From Microlunatus antarcticus (lineage in GTDB: Bacteria; Actinomycetota; Actinomycetes; Propionibacteriales; Propionibacteriaceae): a stretch of DNA of 64,000 bases. Shown one piece after another: positions 45,845 through 53,995 of this stretch (the stretch's first letter is position 1; each line of letters starts with the position of its first letter). Below the pieces are notes generated by a model. That model was not told the DNA's origin and ran no database searches. It worked only from the letters and a program-made list of their open reading frames with translations. The stretch covers positions 868,001 to 932,000 of the forward strand of contig NZ_JACHZG010000001.1 of the NCBI RefSeq assembly GCF_014193425.1, read 5' to 3'. Made by a program: the position numbers and the translations under genes.

Positions 45845-47118
45845 AGGCCACCCAGCTTTCGCAGCCGCTGGAACGGCGTGTACGTCGCGACGACGTCGAC
45901 CGGCTCGGCGTGGCCGCGCAGCGCCTCGGCCAGGTCGGGCACCGTGCGGTGCTCGACCCCCGCGTACGTCAGCCGGACGGCCAGGTCCGCCGCCCGCGGC
46001 CCGGTCGCGACCACCGACCGGCCGGCCAGCTGCTCGTACTCCACGTCCCACAGCCAGGACACGTCACGCCCGTCGGCCGCGGCCGAGTCGATGGCGAGCA
46101 CGACGGTCGCGGACCGGGCCAGCGGCAGGGCCTCGGCCCAGCCGGCCGGGTTCTTGGCCAGGAGCAGGCGGGCGCGGCTGCCCGAGATCGTCGCGGTGCC
46201 GAAGCGACCAGCCGGCGCGGTGACCGTGCGCATGCCGCGCAGCGCGGTCTCGGCGTCGATGCCGAACAGCTCGGCCGCGGCCAGCGCGCAGGCGGCGTTC
46301 GAGACGTTGAAGCTGCCGGGCACGTTCAGCGCCGGCGTCACCACCGACCCGTCGGGCCGCACGATCGTGTCGCCGTCGACCCGGTAGGTCGCCGCCGGCT
46401 GGGCGAGGTCGCACCCGGTGCAGCGCCAGCCGCCCGGCTGCTCGCGGACCAGGGGCGACCCGCACTGCGGGCAGAGCGAGGCGTCCTGCGTCCAGGTGGC
46501 GGCGGTGTCGACCCACACCACCCGGCGGGCGGTCTGAGCCGCCCAGACGACGAGCGGCTCGTCGGCGTTGGCCACGACGACCGGGCCGTCCTGGCCGGCC
46601 GTGGCCAGCGCCTCGCGCCAGCTGCGGCCCAGGCCCTTGATCTCGTGGTTGCGGTCGAGCTGGTCGCGGCTGAAGTTCAGCAGGACGAGGACCTCGGGGC
46701 GACCGAGCCGGACGAGGTCGGCGACGACCCGCTCGTCGGTCTCGAGGATCGCGAGGTCGGCGCGCGGGTGCTCGCCGAGCGCGGAGGCGATGCCGCCGTG
46801 CAGGTTGGCCCCGTCGGCGTTGTGGACCAGCCGGCTCGTGTCGGGGCCGAGCGCCTCCCGGACGGCACCCGCGAGGAAGTGGGTGGTGGTCGTCTTGCCG
46901 TTGGTGCCGGACACCATCGCGACGCGGCGCCCGGCGACGAGCTCGCCCAGGGCGTCGGGGTCGAGCCGCAGCATGACCTGGCCCCGGATCGAGGCACCGG
47001 AGCCCCGGCCGGCGACGCGCGAGACGGTCGCGGCGGCACGACCGGCCCAGATGGCCCCGCGCAGCCGGGCGCGGGACAGCGGCGGCAGCGCCGGCCGGGG
47101 CCGCGCGGGCGCGAGCAC
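45841..47118 (-). CDS. murT: lipid II isoglutaminyl synthase, Mur ligase subunit
   Basis: ATP-dependent Mur ligase-type subunit of 425 residues. The P-loop is GTNGKTTT (71-78), and a zinc ribbon with Cys 216, 219, 233 and 236 is inserted in the middle domain, as in known MurT proteins. It activates the D-Glu carboxyl of lipid II for amidation with ammonia from GatD. GTG at 47118, one base after the upstream gene stop. Confidence 0.95.
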   Translation of the reverse strand: MLAPARPRPALPPLSRARLRGAIWAGRAAATVSRVAGRGSGASIRGQVMLRLDPDALGELVAGRRVAMVSGTNGKTTTTHFLAGAVREALGPDTSRLVHNADGANLHGGIASALGEHPRADLAILETDERVVADLVRLGRPEVLVLLNFSRDQLDRNHEIKGLGRSWREALATAGQDGPVVVANADEPLVVWAAQTARRVVWVDTAATWTQDASLCPQCGSPLVREQPGGWRCTGCDLAQPAATYRVDGDTIVRPDGSVVTPALNVPGSFNVSNAACALAAAELFGIDAETALRGMRTVTAPAGRFGTATISGSRARLLLAKNPAGWAEALPLARSATVVLAIDSAAADGRDVSWLWDVEYEQLAGRSVVATGPRAADLAVRLTYAGVEHRTVPDLAEALRGHAEPVDVVATYTPFQRLRKLGGL

Positions 47119-47119
47119 G

Positions 47120-47659
47120 TCAGCGCCGATGGTCCGGCTCCCACGGTGAGCGGGGCAGCTGCTGCGTCGGCTCGGTGCCCAGCGGGTCGACCATCGTGGG
47201 CTCGGCCGGGGCGTAGGCGCGCGGCGCGGCGGCCGGGAGCGCGGGCGGCTGGGCCCACTCCTGCACTGGCGGGGTCCACGGCTGCTGCTGGTCCTGGTGC
47301 TGCGGTTGCGGGGGCGCCGGGGCCCAGTACGGCGGCTGGGGCTGCTGCGGCAGCCAGGGCTGCGGCGGGGCGGCGTACGTCTGCACGAGCACGACCGGGC
47401 GCTCGCTCCCGCAGGCCATGACCAGGGCCACGACCCAGCCGACGAGCGTCCAGCCGAGGAAGAGGTTGACCATCGCCGTGGCGGCGACGTTCGACCGGTT
47501 GCGGGTGGCCGAGACCGCCCAGGGGAGGAGGTAGAGGCCGGTCAGCGCGGCGAGGACCCACGCGATGACGACGTGGGCCGTCGAGCACCGGTAGTGCTGC
47601 ACGAGGACCTGCGACGACAGGGGCCCGGTCGGGTAGCCGTAGGGCTGCGGGTGGGTCAT
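47120..47659 (-). CDS. superinfection immunity-like membrane protein
   Basis: A 179-residue protein. Two helices (about 28-47 and 60-83) with the signature NLFLGWTLVGWVVALV match the phage superinfection immunity (Imm) family. The C-terminal half is a Pro/Gln-rich cytoplasmic or extracellular tail. It ends one base before murT and shares its transcript. The family name comes from phage T4; the role in a host chromosome is not established. Confidence 0.82.
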   Translation of the reverse strand: MTHPQPYGYPTGPLSSQVLVQHYRCSTAHVVIAWVLAALTGLYLLPWAVSATRNRSNVAATAMVNLFLGWTLVGWVVALVMACGSERPVVLVQTYAAPPQPWLPQQPQPPYWAPAPPQPQHQDQQQPWTPPVQEWAQPPALPAAAPRAYAPAEPTMVDPLGTEPTQQLPRSPWEPDHRR

Positions 47660-47708
47660 GAGCAGATCCTGACGGCCAGGCGGACCGCCCGCAGGCGGTC
47701 CGACGACG

Positions 47709-47784
47709 TGGGGTGAGTGACGGGACTTGAACCCGCGGCCACCTGGACCACAACCAGGTGCTCTACCAACTGAGCTACACCCAC
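47709..47784 (-). tRNA. tRNA-His (anticodon GTG)
   Basis: Acceptor GTGGGTG pairs with CACTCAC with one G-T pair, and the anticodon loop TTGTGGT gives GTG. The extra G at -1 is encoded (47785), and CCA is encoded at 47711-47709, unlike the other three tRNAs here. A TACACT box lies about 50 bp upstream; no closer promoter is seen. Confidence 0.95.
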
Positions 47785-47863
47785 CAAGACGACGCGACCC
47801 CGTCCACCAGACCGGCTCGCTGCGCAGCGACGAGTGTAGTGGTCCGGTGCCCGGGTGCCGAAA

Positions 47864-48517
47864 TCATTCCGCCGCGTCGGCCACCGCGGTGGCCGAGGCG
47901 GCGGCGGCCGCGGCGCCGGTGATCGCCGCCTGGTGCTGCGCCGCGATGGTGCGCGCGCTGGCCGAGTCCGGGCCGGGCGGGGGCACGAAGACCGCGTCGC
48001 GGTAGTAGCGCAGCTCCTCGATCGACTCCTGCACGTCGGCGAGCGCGCGGTGGTTGCCCGTCTTGGCCGGAGCCGCGTAGTAGGCCCGCGGGAACCAGCG
48101 CCGCGCAAGCTCCTTGACGCTGGAGACGTCGATGTTGCGGTAGTGGACGTACGCCTCGAGGGTCGGCATGCCGACGGCCAGGAACGCGCGGTCCGTGCCG
48201 ATGGAGTTGCCGGCCAGGGGGGCGCGGCGGGGCTCGGGGACGAAGGTGCGGATGTACTCGAGCACCTGCTCCTCGGCGTCGGCCAGCGTGGTGCCGCCGT
48301 CGAGCTCGGGCAGCAGGCCCGAGTGCTCGTGCATGGTCCGGACGAAGTCGCCCATCTGGTCCAGGGCGGCGGCGCTCGGCTTGATGATCACGTCGATGCC
48401 CTCACCGAGGACGTTGAGCTGTCCGTCGGTGACGAGCGCGGCCACCTCGACGAGCTCGTCGTGCACGAGGTCGAGGCCCGTCATCTCGCAGTCGACCCAG
48501 ACGAGGTAGTCCTTCAC
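47864..48517 (-). CDS. orn: oligoribonuclease
   Basis: DEDDh 3'-5' exonuclease of 217 residues that degrades 2-5 nt RNAs, including pGpG. Asp 9 and Glu 11 lie in VWVDCEMTGLDL, and the later GNSIGTDRAFL and GNHRALADVQES supply the other ligands. An Ala-rich tail of about 30 residues extends past the usual end. The GTG lies 6 nt after TAGAGT, a -10 that overlaps the end of the upstream MFS gene. Confidence 0.95.
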   Translation of the reverse strand: MKDYLVWVDCEMTGLDLVHDELVEVAALVTDGQLNVLGEGIDVIIKPSAAALDQMGDFVRTMHEHSGLLPELDGGTTLADAEEQVLEYIRTFVPEPRRAPLAGNSIGTDRAFLAVGMPTLEAYVHYRNIDVSSVKELARRWFPRAYYAAPAKTGNHRALADVQESIEELRYYRDAVFVPPPGPDSASARTIAAQHQAAITGAAAAAASATAVADAAE

Positions 48518-48521
48518 CGCT

Positions 48522-49724
48522 TCACTCTAGTGAGGTGTCCGGCCGGCGGGGGATCCACCGGGCGAGCCAGGCCACGCCGGTCCAGGTCAGCAGGCCCATC
48601 GTCACGGCCGCCGCGGCGAGCGGGGCCACGACGGTGACGCCGCTGACGATCAACGGGCCCGCCGCGTTGCCGAGGTCGGCGCACAGCCGCCAGCCGCCCA
48701 GGAACTGCGTCCGCGACTCCGCCGGGGCGACGTCGGCGCCGAGGGTCATCACCACGCCGGCCGAGATGCCGTTGCCCAGGCCCATCAGCCCCGCGACGAC
48801 GGCGATCGCCGGGGTGACGTGGGTGAGCGGCAGCAGGAGGAAGCCGAGGCCGAGCACGACCATCGAGGGGACGGCGACGAACACCCGGCCGTAGCGGTCC
48901 ATGATCGCGCCGCCCGGGTAGAAGAGCAGCATGTCGACGCCGGCCGACACCCCGTAGACCAGGCTGACCGTGGCGGGGGAGAGGCCCTGCGACGCCGCCC
49001 AGAGCGGCACGATCGTCTGCCGCGTCGCGCGGGCGGCCGAGATGATCAGAACCCCCGTGCCCAGGGTGAGCAGCGTCCGCCGGTGCGCCCGCAGCACGGA
49101 CAGGACCGACGAGTGCGCGGCCCCGGTCTCGGCCCGGGCGCTGCGCTTCGTCCGGGTCACGTCCGGCAGGAACGCGGTCAGCGCGGCCGCCGCGAGGCTC
49201 ATCCCGGCGGCGAAGGCGTACGCCCGCCCGATCTCGCCGCGGGACACGAGCGCGGCGCCCACGAACGGGCCCAGGAACAGCCCCACCCGGAACGTCCCGC
49301 CCAGCGTCGACAGCGCCCGGGCGCGCATCCGCAGCGGGACGGTCTCGGTCAGGTACGCCTGCCGCGCCAGGCTGAACACCGACCCGGCCAGACCGGTGAC
49401 GAAGATCGCCAGCGCGAGCATCCACAGCGACCGGGCCAGGAACGCGCCGGCCAGCGCGAGGGCGTCGACCGTGCAGGCCGCGACGAGGGCCTTCTGCTCC
49501 CCGATCCGGGCGGCGAGCGCGCCGGCGGGGAGGTCGCCCAGGAGCTGCCCGATCCCGATCAGCGCCACGACGAACGCGGCGACGCCGACGCTGGCCCCCA
49601 GGTCACGGGCCGACAGCGCCACCAGCGGCAGCGTCGCGCCCTGCCCGATCGACACCAGGATCGTCGGCCCGTACGCCGGGACCGCGATCCTGCGCCAGCT
49701 GGCGGCGTCCCCGGGCTGGCTCAC
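48522..49724 (-). CDS. MFS transporter
   Basis: Twelve-helix major facilitator protein of 400 residues. The helix 2-3 loop shows GDLPAGALAARIGEQKAL, and the helix 8-9 region shows YPGGAIMDRYGRVFVAVPS. The substrate is unknown; drug or metabolite export is likely. GTG at 49724, 7 nt after TACCTT. Downstream orn begins 5 bp after its stop but has its own -10. Confidence 0.88.
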   Translation of the reverse strand: MSQPGDAASWRRIAVPAYGPTILVSIGQGATLPLVALSARDLGASVGVAAFVVALIGIGQLLGDLPAGALAARIGEQKALVAACTVDALALAGAFLARSLWMLALAIFVTGLAGSVFSLARQAYLTETVPLRMRARALSTLGGTFRVGLFLGPFVGAALVSRGEIGRAYAFAAGMSLAAAALTAFLPDVTRTKRSARAETGAAHSSVLSVLRAHRRTLLTLGTGVLIISAARATRQTIVPLWAASQGLSPATVSLVYGVSAGVDMLLFYPGGAIMDRYGRVFVAVPSMVVLGLGFLLLPLTHVTPAIAVVAGLMGLGNGISAGVVMTLGADVAPAESRTQFLGGWRLCADLGNAAGPLIVSGVTVVAPLAAAAVTMGLLTWTGVAWLARWIPRRPDTSLE

Positions 49725-49771
49725 CGTGCCGAAGGTACCGAGGGCGTCCAGGCCCGTACGATGAAGGTCTT

Positions 49772-49845
49772 GCGCCTGTAGCTCAACTGGACAGAGCAGC
49801 GGGTTTCTACCCCGCCGGTTGGGGGTTCGAGTCCCTCCAGGCGTG
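49772..49845 (+). tRNA. tRNA-Arg (anticodon TCT)
   Basis: A 74-nt tRNA with acceptor GCGCCTG/CAGGCGT and anticodon stem GCGGG/CCCGC around loop TTTCTAC, anticodon TCT. CCA is not encoded. TACGAT (49757-49762) lies 9 nt upstream of the mature 5' end. Confidence 0.95.
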
Positions 49846-49897
49846 CCCCTCCGTGCGCGGCACCGTGATGATCACGGGCTCCGCTAGGGTTCGGGGC

Positions 49898-50587
49898 ATG
49901 CCGACCGTGGAGCTGGCCGACGGTCCTACGCTGCGCTACCGCGAGTGGGGACGACCCGACGGCGCCGTCCTGCTGATGCTGCACGGCACGACGTCGGACT
50001 CCACCACCTGGTCGAACGTCGCGCCCGGTCTGGGCGAGCACTTCCGGGTGATCGCGCTCGACCTGCGCGGGCGCGCGGACAGCGAGTGGCCCGACGTCTA
50101 CTCGCTGCCCCTGATGGCCGACGACGTCGTCAAGTTCATGGACGCCCTCGGGATCCTGGGCGCCGTCGTCGTCGGGCACTCCAGCGGCGCGGTCGTCGCG
50201 TTCCTGGTGGCGAGCGGCCACCCGGAACGGCTCCGGATGCTCGTGCTCGAGGAGCTGCCGCCGCCCGACGCCGCCAAGCCGCAGCTCGAGCTGCCGCTCG
50301 GTCCCGACCCGGCCGGCCGCTACGACTGGAAGGCCGTGATCGCCATCCGGCGCTGGCTCAACGCCGCGCACCCGGATTGGTGGGACCTGGCCAACCGCTT
50401 GAACGTCCCGACGCTGGTCGTCGGCGCGACCCGTGGGCCGTTCGACCAGGGCCGCGTGCGCGACCTCGCGAACGCGATGCCCGATGCGCGCTACGTCGGC
50501 CTCGAGCTCGGGCACACCCCGCACACGGAGCGACCGAGCGCCTTCCTGCAGGTCGTCTTGCCGTTCCTCGCCCCGCTGGCCAAGTAG
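49898..50587 (+). CDS. alpha/beta hydrolase
   Basis: A 229-residue alpha/beta-fold hydrolase. LMLHGTTSDSTTW is the oxyanion region, VVGHSSGAVVAF carries the nucleophilic Ser, and LGHTPHTERPSAF holds the catalytic His. An esterase or lactonase role is a family-level guess. ATG at 49898, 7 nt after TAGGGT; a longer frame exists upstream but overlaps the tRNA region. Confidence 0.88.
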   Translation: MPTVELADGPTLRYREWGRPDGAVLLMLHGTTSDSTTWSNVAPGLGEHFRVIALDLRGRADSEWPDVYSLPLMADDVVKFMDALGILGAVVVGHSSGAVVAFLVASGHPERLRMLVLEELPPPDAAKPQLELPLGPDPAGRYDWKAVIAIRRWLNAAHPDWWDLANRLNVPTLVVGATRGPFDQGRVRDLANAMPDARYVGLELGHTPHTERPSAFLQVVLPFLAPLAK

Positions 50588-50636
50588 GCCCTCGTTCCCG
50601 GGGTGGGCGCACCGACCGCCGCCTATCCTTCATGCC

Positions 50637-52121
50637 ATGTCCGCCCCGGCCGCCCTGCGTGCCCTGACTGGTGCCAGGCAGGGCCGTGACCGCGACCTGG
50701 CGCGCAACGGGCTCCCGGTCGAGCCCGACCGCAGCCAGCCGTTGCCGCGCCGCCTGCTCCGCTCCCGGCTCGCCTGGCTGACCCTGGTGATGGCGATCGC
50801 GTACGCGGTCTGCCTCGTGCTCCTCTACCGCCAGGTGGTGCCCGACCAGGAGGTCCCCGGCGGCGTCTCCGTGGGGCTCGGTCGCGACGCGGTGCCGATC
50901 GCGGCCCGGTACGCGGCGATCACGGCGATCCCGCTGTCGCTGCTGTTCCTGTGGGCCGACCGCTTCCGGCCGCAGCGCTTCTGGGTCTGGATCATGACCT
51001 TCGGCTGGGGCGCCTGCGTCGCGACCTACGTCGCCGCGGGGGTCAACACCTGGGCCGCGAGCCACCTGTCGATCATCGGCGACGGGGACCCGGCCACCGG
51101 GGCCCGCGCCGCGATCTTCGTCGCGCCGTTCGTGGAGGAGGCGGCCAAGGGCACGGTCCTCTTCTGGCTCGCGATCCTCATGCGCAACGCGTGGGTCAGC
51201 CGCCTCAGCGGCATCGTCCTCGCCGGCCTGTCGGGCGCCGCGTTCGCCTTCGTCGAGAACATCCTCTACTACGGCCGTGCCTACCGGTACGCCGCGCGGA
51301 CCATCGGCGCGGTGCCGCCCGAGCAGGCCCTGCAGCAGACGTTCGTGCTGCGCGGGCTCCTCACCTTCTTCGGCCACCCGCTCTTCACCTCGATGATCGG
51401 CATCGGGCTGGCCGTCGCGCTGCGGTCGAAGTCGAAGACGGTGCGCGTCGTCGCCCCGCTCGCCGGCTTCTGCTGCGCCGCGCTGCTGCACATGTCGTTC
51501 AACACCGCGGCGAGCCTGCTGTCGACCCGCCAGCAGCTCTTCGTGCTGATCTTCGTCGCCGTGCCGCTCGTCCTCGGGCTCGTCGGCTTCATCGTGCGGA
51601 CGCTGTTCAAGGAGGGCCGCCTGATCCGGACCCGACTCGGCGACTACGTCCGGGTGGGCTGGCTGGAGCCCGACGACCCGCAGCCGCTGTCCCGGCTCCG
51701 GACGCGGACCCGGGCCCTGTGGCACGCGCTCTTCGCCGGACCGGCGACGTTCCTGGCGACCGTACGGCTCCAGCGGGCGGTGACCGAGCTCGCCTACCTG
51801 CGCGACTCGATGGACCGCGGGCTCGTCGACGCCGCCGGCCAGCGGCGCGAGCGGGTCCTGCTCGAGCAGCTCCGCGCGCTGCGGTCGCAGGCGGTCATCA
51901 CCCCCGTCGGGCACCCGACCTACCCCTGGCAGCGCCTGCGTCGCGGCGCCGGTCGCCGCGCCGCCGTCGCCGCGTACCCGCCGCCCGCCTTCCCCGGACC
52001 GGCCGGGCTGGGCGGCAGCTTCCCGGCTCCGGGCGCGCCGTCCGGAGCGCCGGGCCCGTTGGGGCAGACTGCAACCCGGTACTCAGAGGTCGACCCCAGC
52101 TGGAAGCCTCCCGGCGAGTAG
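50637..52121 (+). CDS. PrsW-family intramembrane metalloprotease
   Basis: A multi-helix membrane protein of 494 residues in the PrsW family, which in Bacillus subtilis cleaves an anti-sigma factor. Conserved motifs are FVEEAAKG (167-172), FAFVENILYYG (203-213), FFGHPLFTSMIG with His 247, and LLHMSFN with His 285. A cytoplasmic C-terminal extension of about 170 residues ends in a Pro/Gly/Ala-rich tail. ATG at 50637, 7 nt after TATCCT. It leads a three-gene operon with two dynamin-like GTPases; its target is unknown. Confidence 0.9.
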   Translation: MSAPAALRALTGARQGRDRDLARNGLPVEPDRSQPLPRRLLRSRLAWLTLVMAIAYAVCLVLLYRQVVPDQEVPGGVSVGLGRDAVPIAARYAAITAIPLSLLFLWADRFRPQRFWVWIMTFGWGACVATYVAAGVNTWAASHLSIIGDGDPATGARAAIFVAPFVEEAAKGTVLFWLAILMRNAWVSRLSGIVLAGLSGAAFAFVENILYYGRAYRYAARTIGAVPPEQALQQTFVLRGLLTFFGHPLFTSMIGIGLAVALRSKSKTVRVVAPLAGFCCAALLHMSFNTAASLLSTRQQLFVLIFVAVPLVLGLVGFIVRTLFKEGRLIRTRLGDYVRVGWLEPDDPQPLSRLRTRTRALWHALFAGPATFLATVRLQRAVTELAYLRDSMDRGLVDAAGQRRERVLLEQLRALRSQAVITPVGHPTYPWQRLRRGAGRRAAVAAYPPPAFPGPAGLGGSFPAPGAPSGAPGPLGQTATRYSEVDPSWKPPGE

Positions 52122-52132
52122 GAGCCACGGCC

Positions 52133-53995
52133 TTGGCGGCGGACGTCCCCCCTCACACGCGTACGCCGCTCGAGCTCGCCCTGCTGCGGCTCCAGGAGGT
52201 CGTGACGCGGGCGCGCCTGCCGCTCCCGCTGCCCGAGGCCGCCGCCCAGCAGGCCGCGGCCGGCCAGATCGGCTTCCAGCTCGACGACTACGTCCTGCCC
52301 CGGCTCGCGTCCATCGACGCGCCCGTGCTGACCGTCGTCGGCGGGTCCACAGGTGCCGGCAAGTCGACGCTCGTGAACTCCCTCGTCCGGCACCGGGTCA
52401 CCGAGCCCGGCGTCATCCGGCCGACCACCCGGGCACCCGTGCTGGTGCACCACCCCGACGACGCGCACTGGTTCGCCGACGACCGCGTCCTGCCCGGCCT
52501 CGCCCGCTCGACCGGCTCGGGCCGCCGCGCGCGTGACCTGCAGCTCGTGCCGCTCGCCGCCGTGCCGCAGGGGCTGGCCATCCTCGATGCTCCCGACGTG
52601 GACTCGGTCGTCTCCGAGAACCGTCAGCTCGCCGCCCAGCTGCTCGACGCCGCCGACCTCTGGCTGTTCGTCACGTCCGCCGCCCGCTACGCCGACGCCG
52701 TGCCCTGGGACTACCTGGCCGCGGCGGCCGAGCGCAGCGCGGCGGTCGCCGTCGTGCTCGACCGGGTGCCGCCACGCGCGATGCGCGACGTCCCGCCGCA
52801 CCTCGGGCAGATGATGAGCGAGCGCGGCCTGGCCGAGTCGCCGCTCTTCGCGGTGCCGGAGGTCGCGGTCGACGCCGAGGGCCTGCTGCCCGACGCGGCC
52901 GTCGCGCCCATCCGCGGCTGGCTGACCGCCCTGGCCCAGGACCGGTCGCGCCGCGCGGCGGTCGTGCAGCAGACGCTCGACGGGGCCGTCGGCTCGCTCG
53001 TCGCGCGGACCCCGGCCATCGCGCGGGCCGCGGACGAGCAGGCCGAGGCCCTCGACCAGCTGCGGGCCGAGGTCGACCGCTCGTACGCGGAGGCCGTCCG
53101 GACCGTCGGGGTGCAGACCGAGGACGGGACGCTGCTGCGCGGCGAGGTGCTCGCGCGCTGGCACGACTTCGTCGGGACGGGCGAGTTCTTCCGGGCGCTG
53201 GAGGCGAAGGTCGGCTGGCTGCGCGACCGGGTCGTCTCCGCGATCAAGGGTGAGCCGTCCGGCGCGCGCGACCTCAAGGTCGCGGTCGAGTCGGGCCTGG
53301 AGTCGCTGCTCGTGCAGGAGGCCGACGCCGCCGCCGAGCGCGCCGAGTCGTCCTGGCAGTCGACGGCCGCCGGTCGCGACGTGCTGGGCCGCACGCCCGC
53401 CGACCTGTCGCACAGCTCGACCGAGCTCCGGCTCCGGGCCGAGCAGATGATCCGCGACTGGCAGGGCGCGGTGCTCGCGCTCGTCGCCGACGAGGGGATG
53501 ACCAAGCGCTCCCGCGCCCGGTTCCTCGCCTTCGGCGTCAACGGCGTGGGCGTCGCGCTGATGATCCTCGTCTTCGCCCACACCGGCGGGCTGGTCGGCG
53601 CCGAGGTCGGCGTCGCCGGGGGTACGGCGATCCTCGCCCAGCGCGTGCTGGAGGCGGTGTTCGGCGACCAGGCCGTCCGGCGCCTCGCCGAGACGGCCAA
53701 GGGCGAGCTCGACGCCCGCGTGCAGGCCCTGATGGCCGAGGAGCTGCTGCGCTACCACGCGCTGCTCGACGGCCTGGGCGTCGATGCCGGCCTCGGGCCG
53801 GCGCTGCGCGAGGCGGCCTCGGAGGTCGACGCCGCGCGGGCGGTGCTGCCGACCGGTGCGTCGTCGAACGCCCTCCGCGGGGCGGAGGAGGTGCCGGCGC
53901 TGACCGTCGGTCCGCGGACCGACTCCCTCGACAGCGGCGACGACGTGGTGGACGCCGAGCTCGTGGAGCCGGACCTGACGCGCGAGCTGCGCTGA
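52133..53995 (+). CDS. dynamin-like membrane GTPase (first of pair)
   Basis: A 620-residue dynamin-superfamily protein. G1 is GGSTGAGKS (70-78) and G3 is DAPDVDS (about 152-158). No NKxD G4 is seen; the corresponding strand reads VVLDRVPP. A long helical region follows, then a hydrophobic hairpin (about 463-510) that would anchor in the membrane. Start: TTG at 52133 with GGAG 8 nt upstream, since no ATG or GTG is available before the GTPase domain. Its stop shares one base with the next start. Relation to the Streptomyces DynA/DynB pair is inference. Confidence 0.85.
   Translation: MAADVPPHTRTPLELALLRLQEVVTRARLPLPLPEAAAQQAAAGQIGFQLDDYVLPRLASIDAPVLTVVGGSTGAGKSTLVNSLVRHRVTEPGVIRPTTRAPVLVHHPDDAHWFADDRVLPGLARSTGSGRRARDLQLVPLAAVPQGLAILDAPDVDSVVSENRQLAAQLLDAADLWLFVTSAARYADAVPWDYLAAAAERSAAVAVVLDRVPPRAMRDVPPHLGQMMSERGLAESPLFAVPEVAVDAEGLLPDAAVAPIRGWLTALAQDRSRRAAVVQQTLDGAVGSLVARTPAIARAADEQAEALDQLRAEVDRSYAEAVRTVGVQTEDGTLLRGEVLARWHDFVGTGEFFRALEAKVGWLRDRVVSAIKGEPSGARDLKVAVESGLESLLVQEADAAAERAESSWQSTAAGRDVLGRTPADLSHSSTELRLRAEQMIRDWQGAVLALVADEGMTKRSRARFLAFGVNGVGVALMILVFAHTGGLVGAEVGVAGGTAILAQRVLEAVFGDQAVRRLAETAKGELDARVQALMAEELLRYHALLDGLGVDAGLGPALREAASEVDAARAVLPTGASSNALRGAEEVPALTVGPRTDSLDSGDDVVDAELVEPDLTRELR

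Noticed and set aside
42590-46387. A 1265-codon open frame on the plus strand
   Set aside because: It lies opposite four well-supported genes (PYROXD2-like, aldo/keto reductase, gatD, murT) and its product is rich in Arg, Gly and His without any motif; long antisense frames are expected at this GC content.
47120-47659. Prophage remnant because of the superinfection-immunity similarity
   Set aside because: No phage structural, integrase or lysis genes adjoin it, and it is tightly coupled to murT-gatD.
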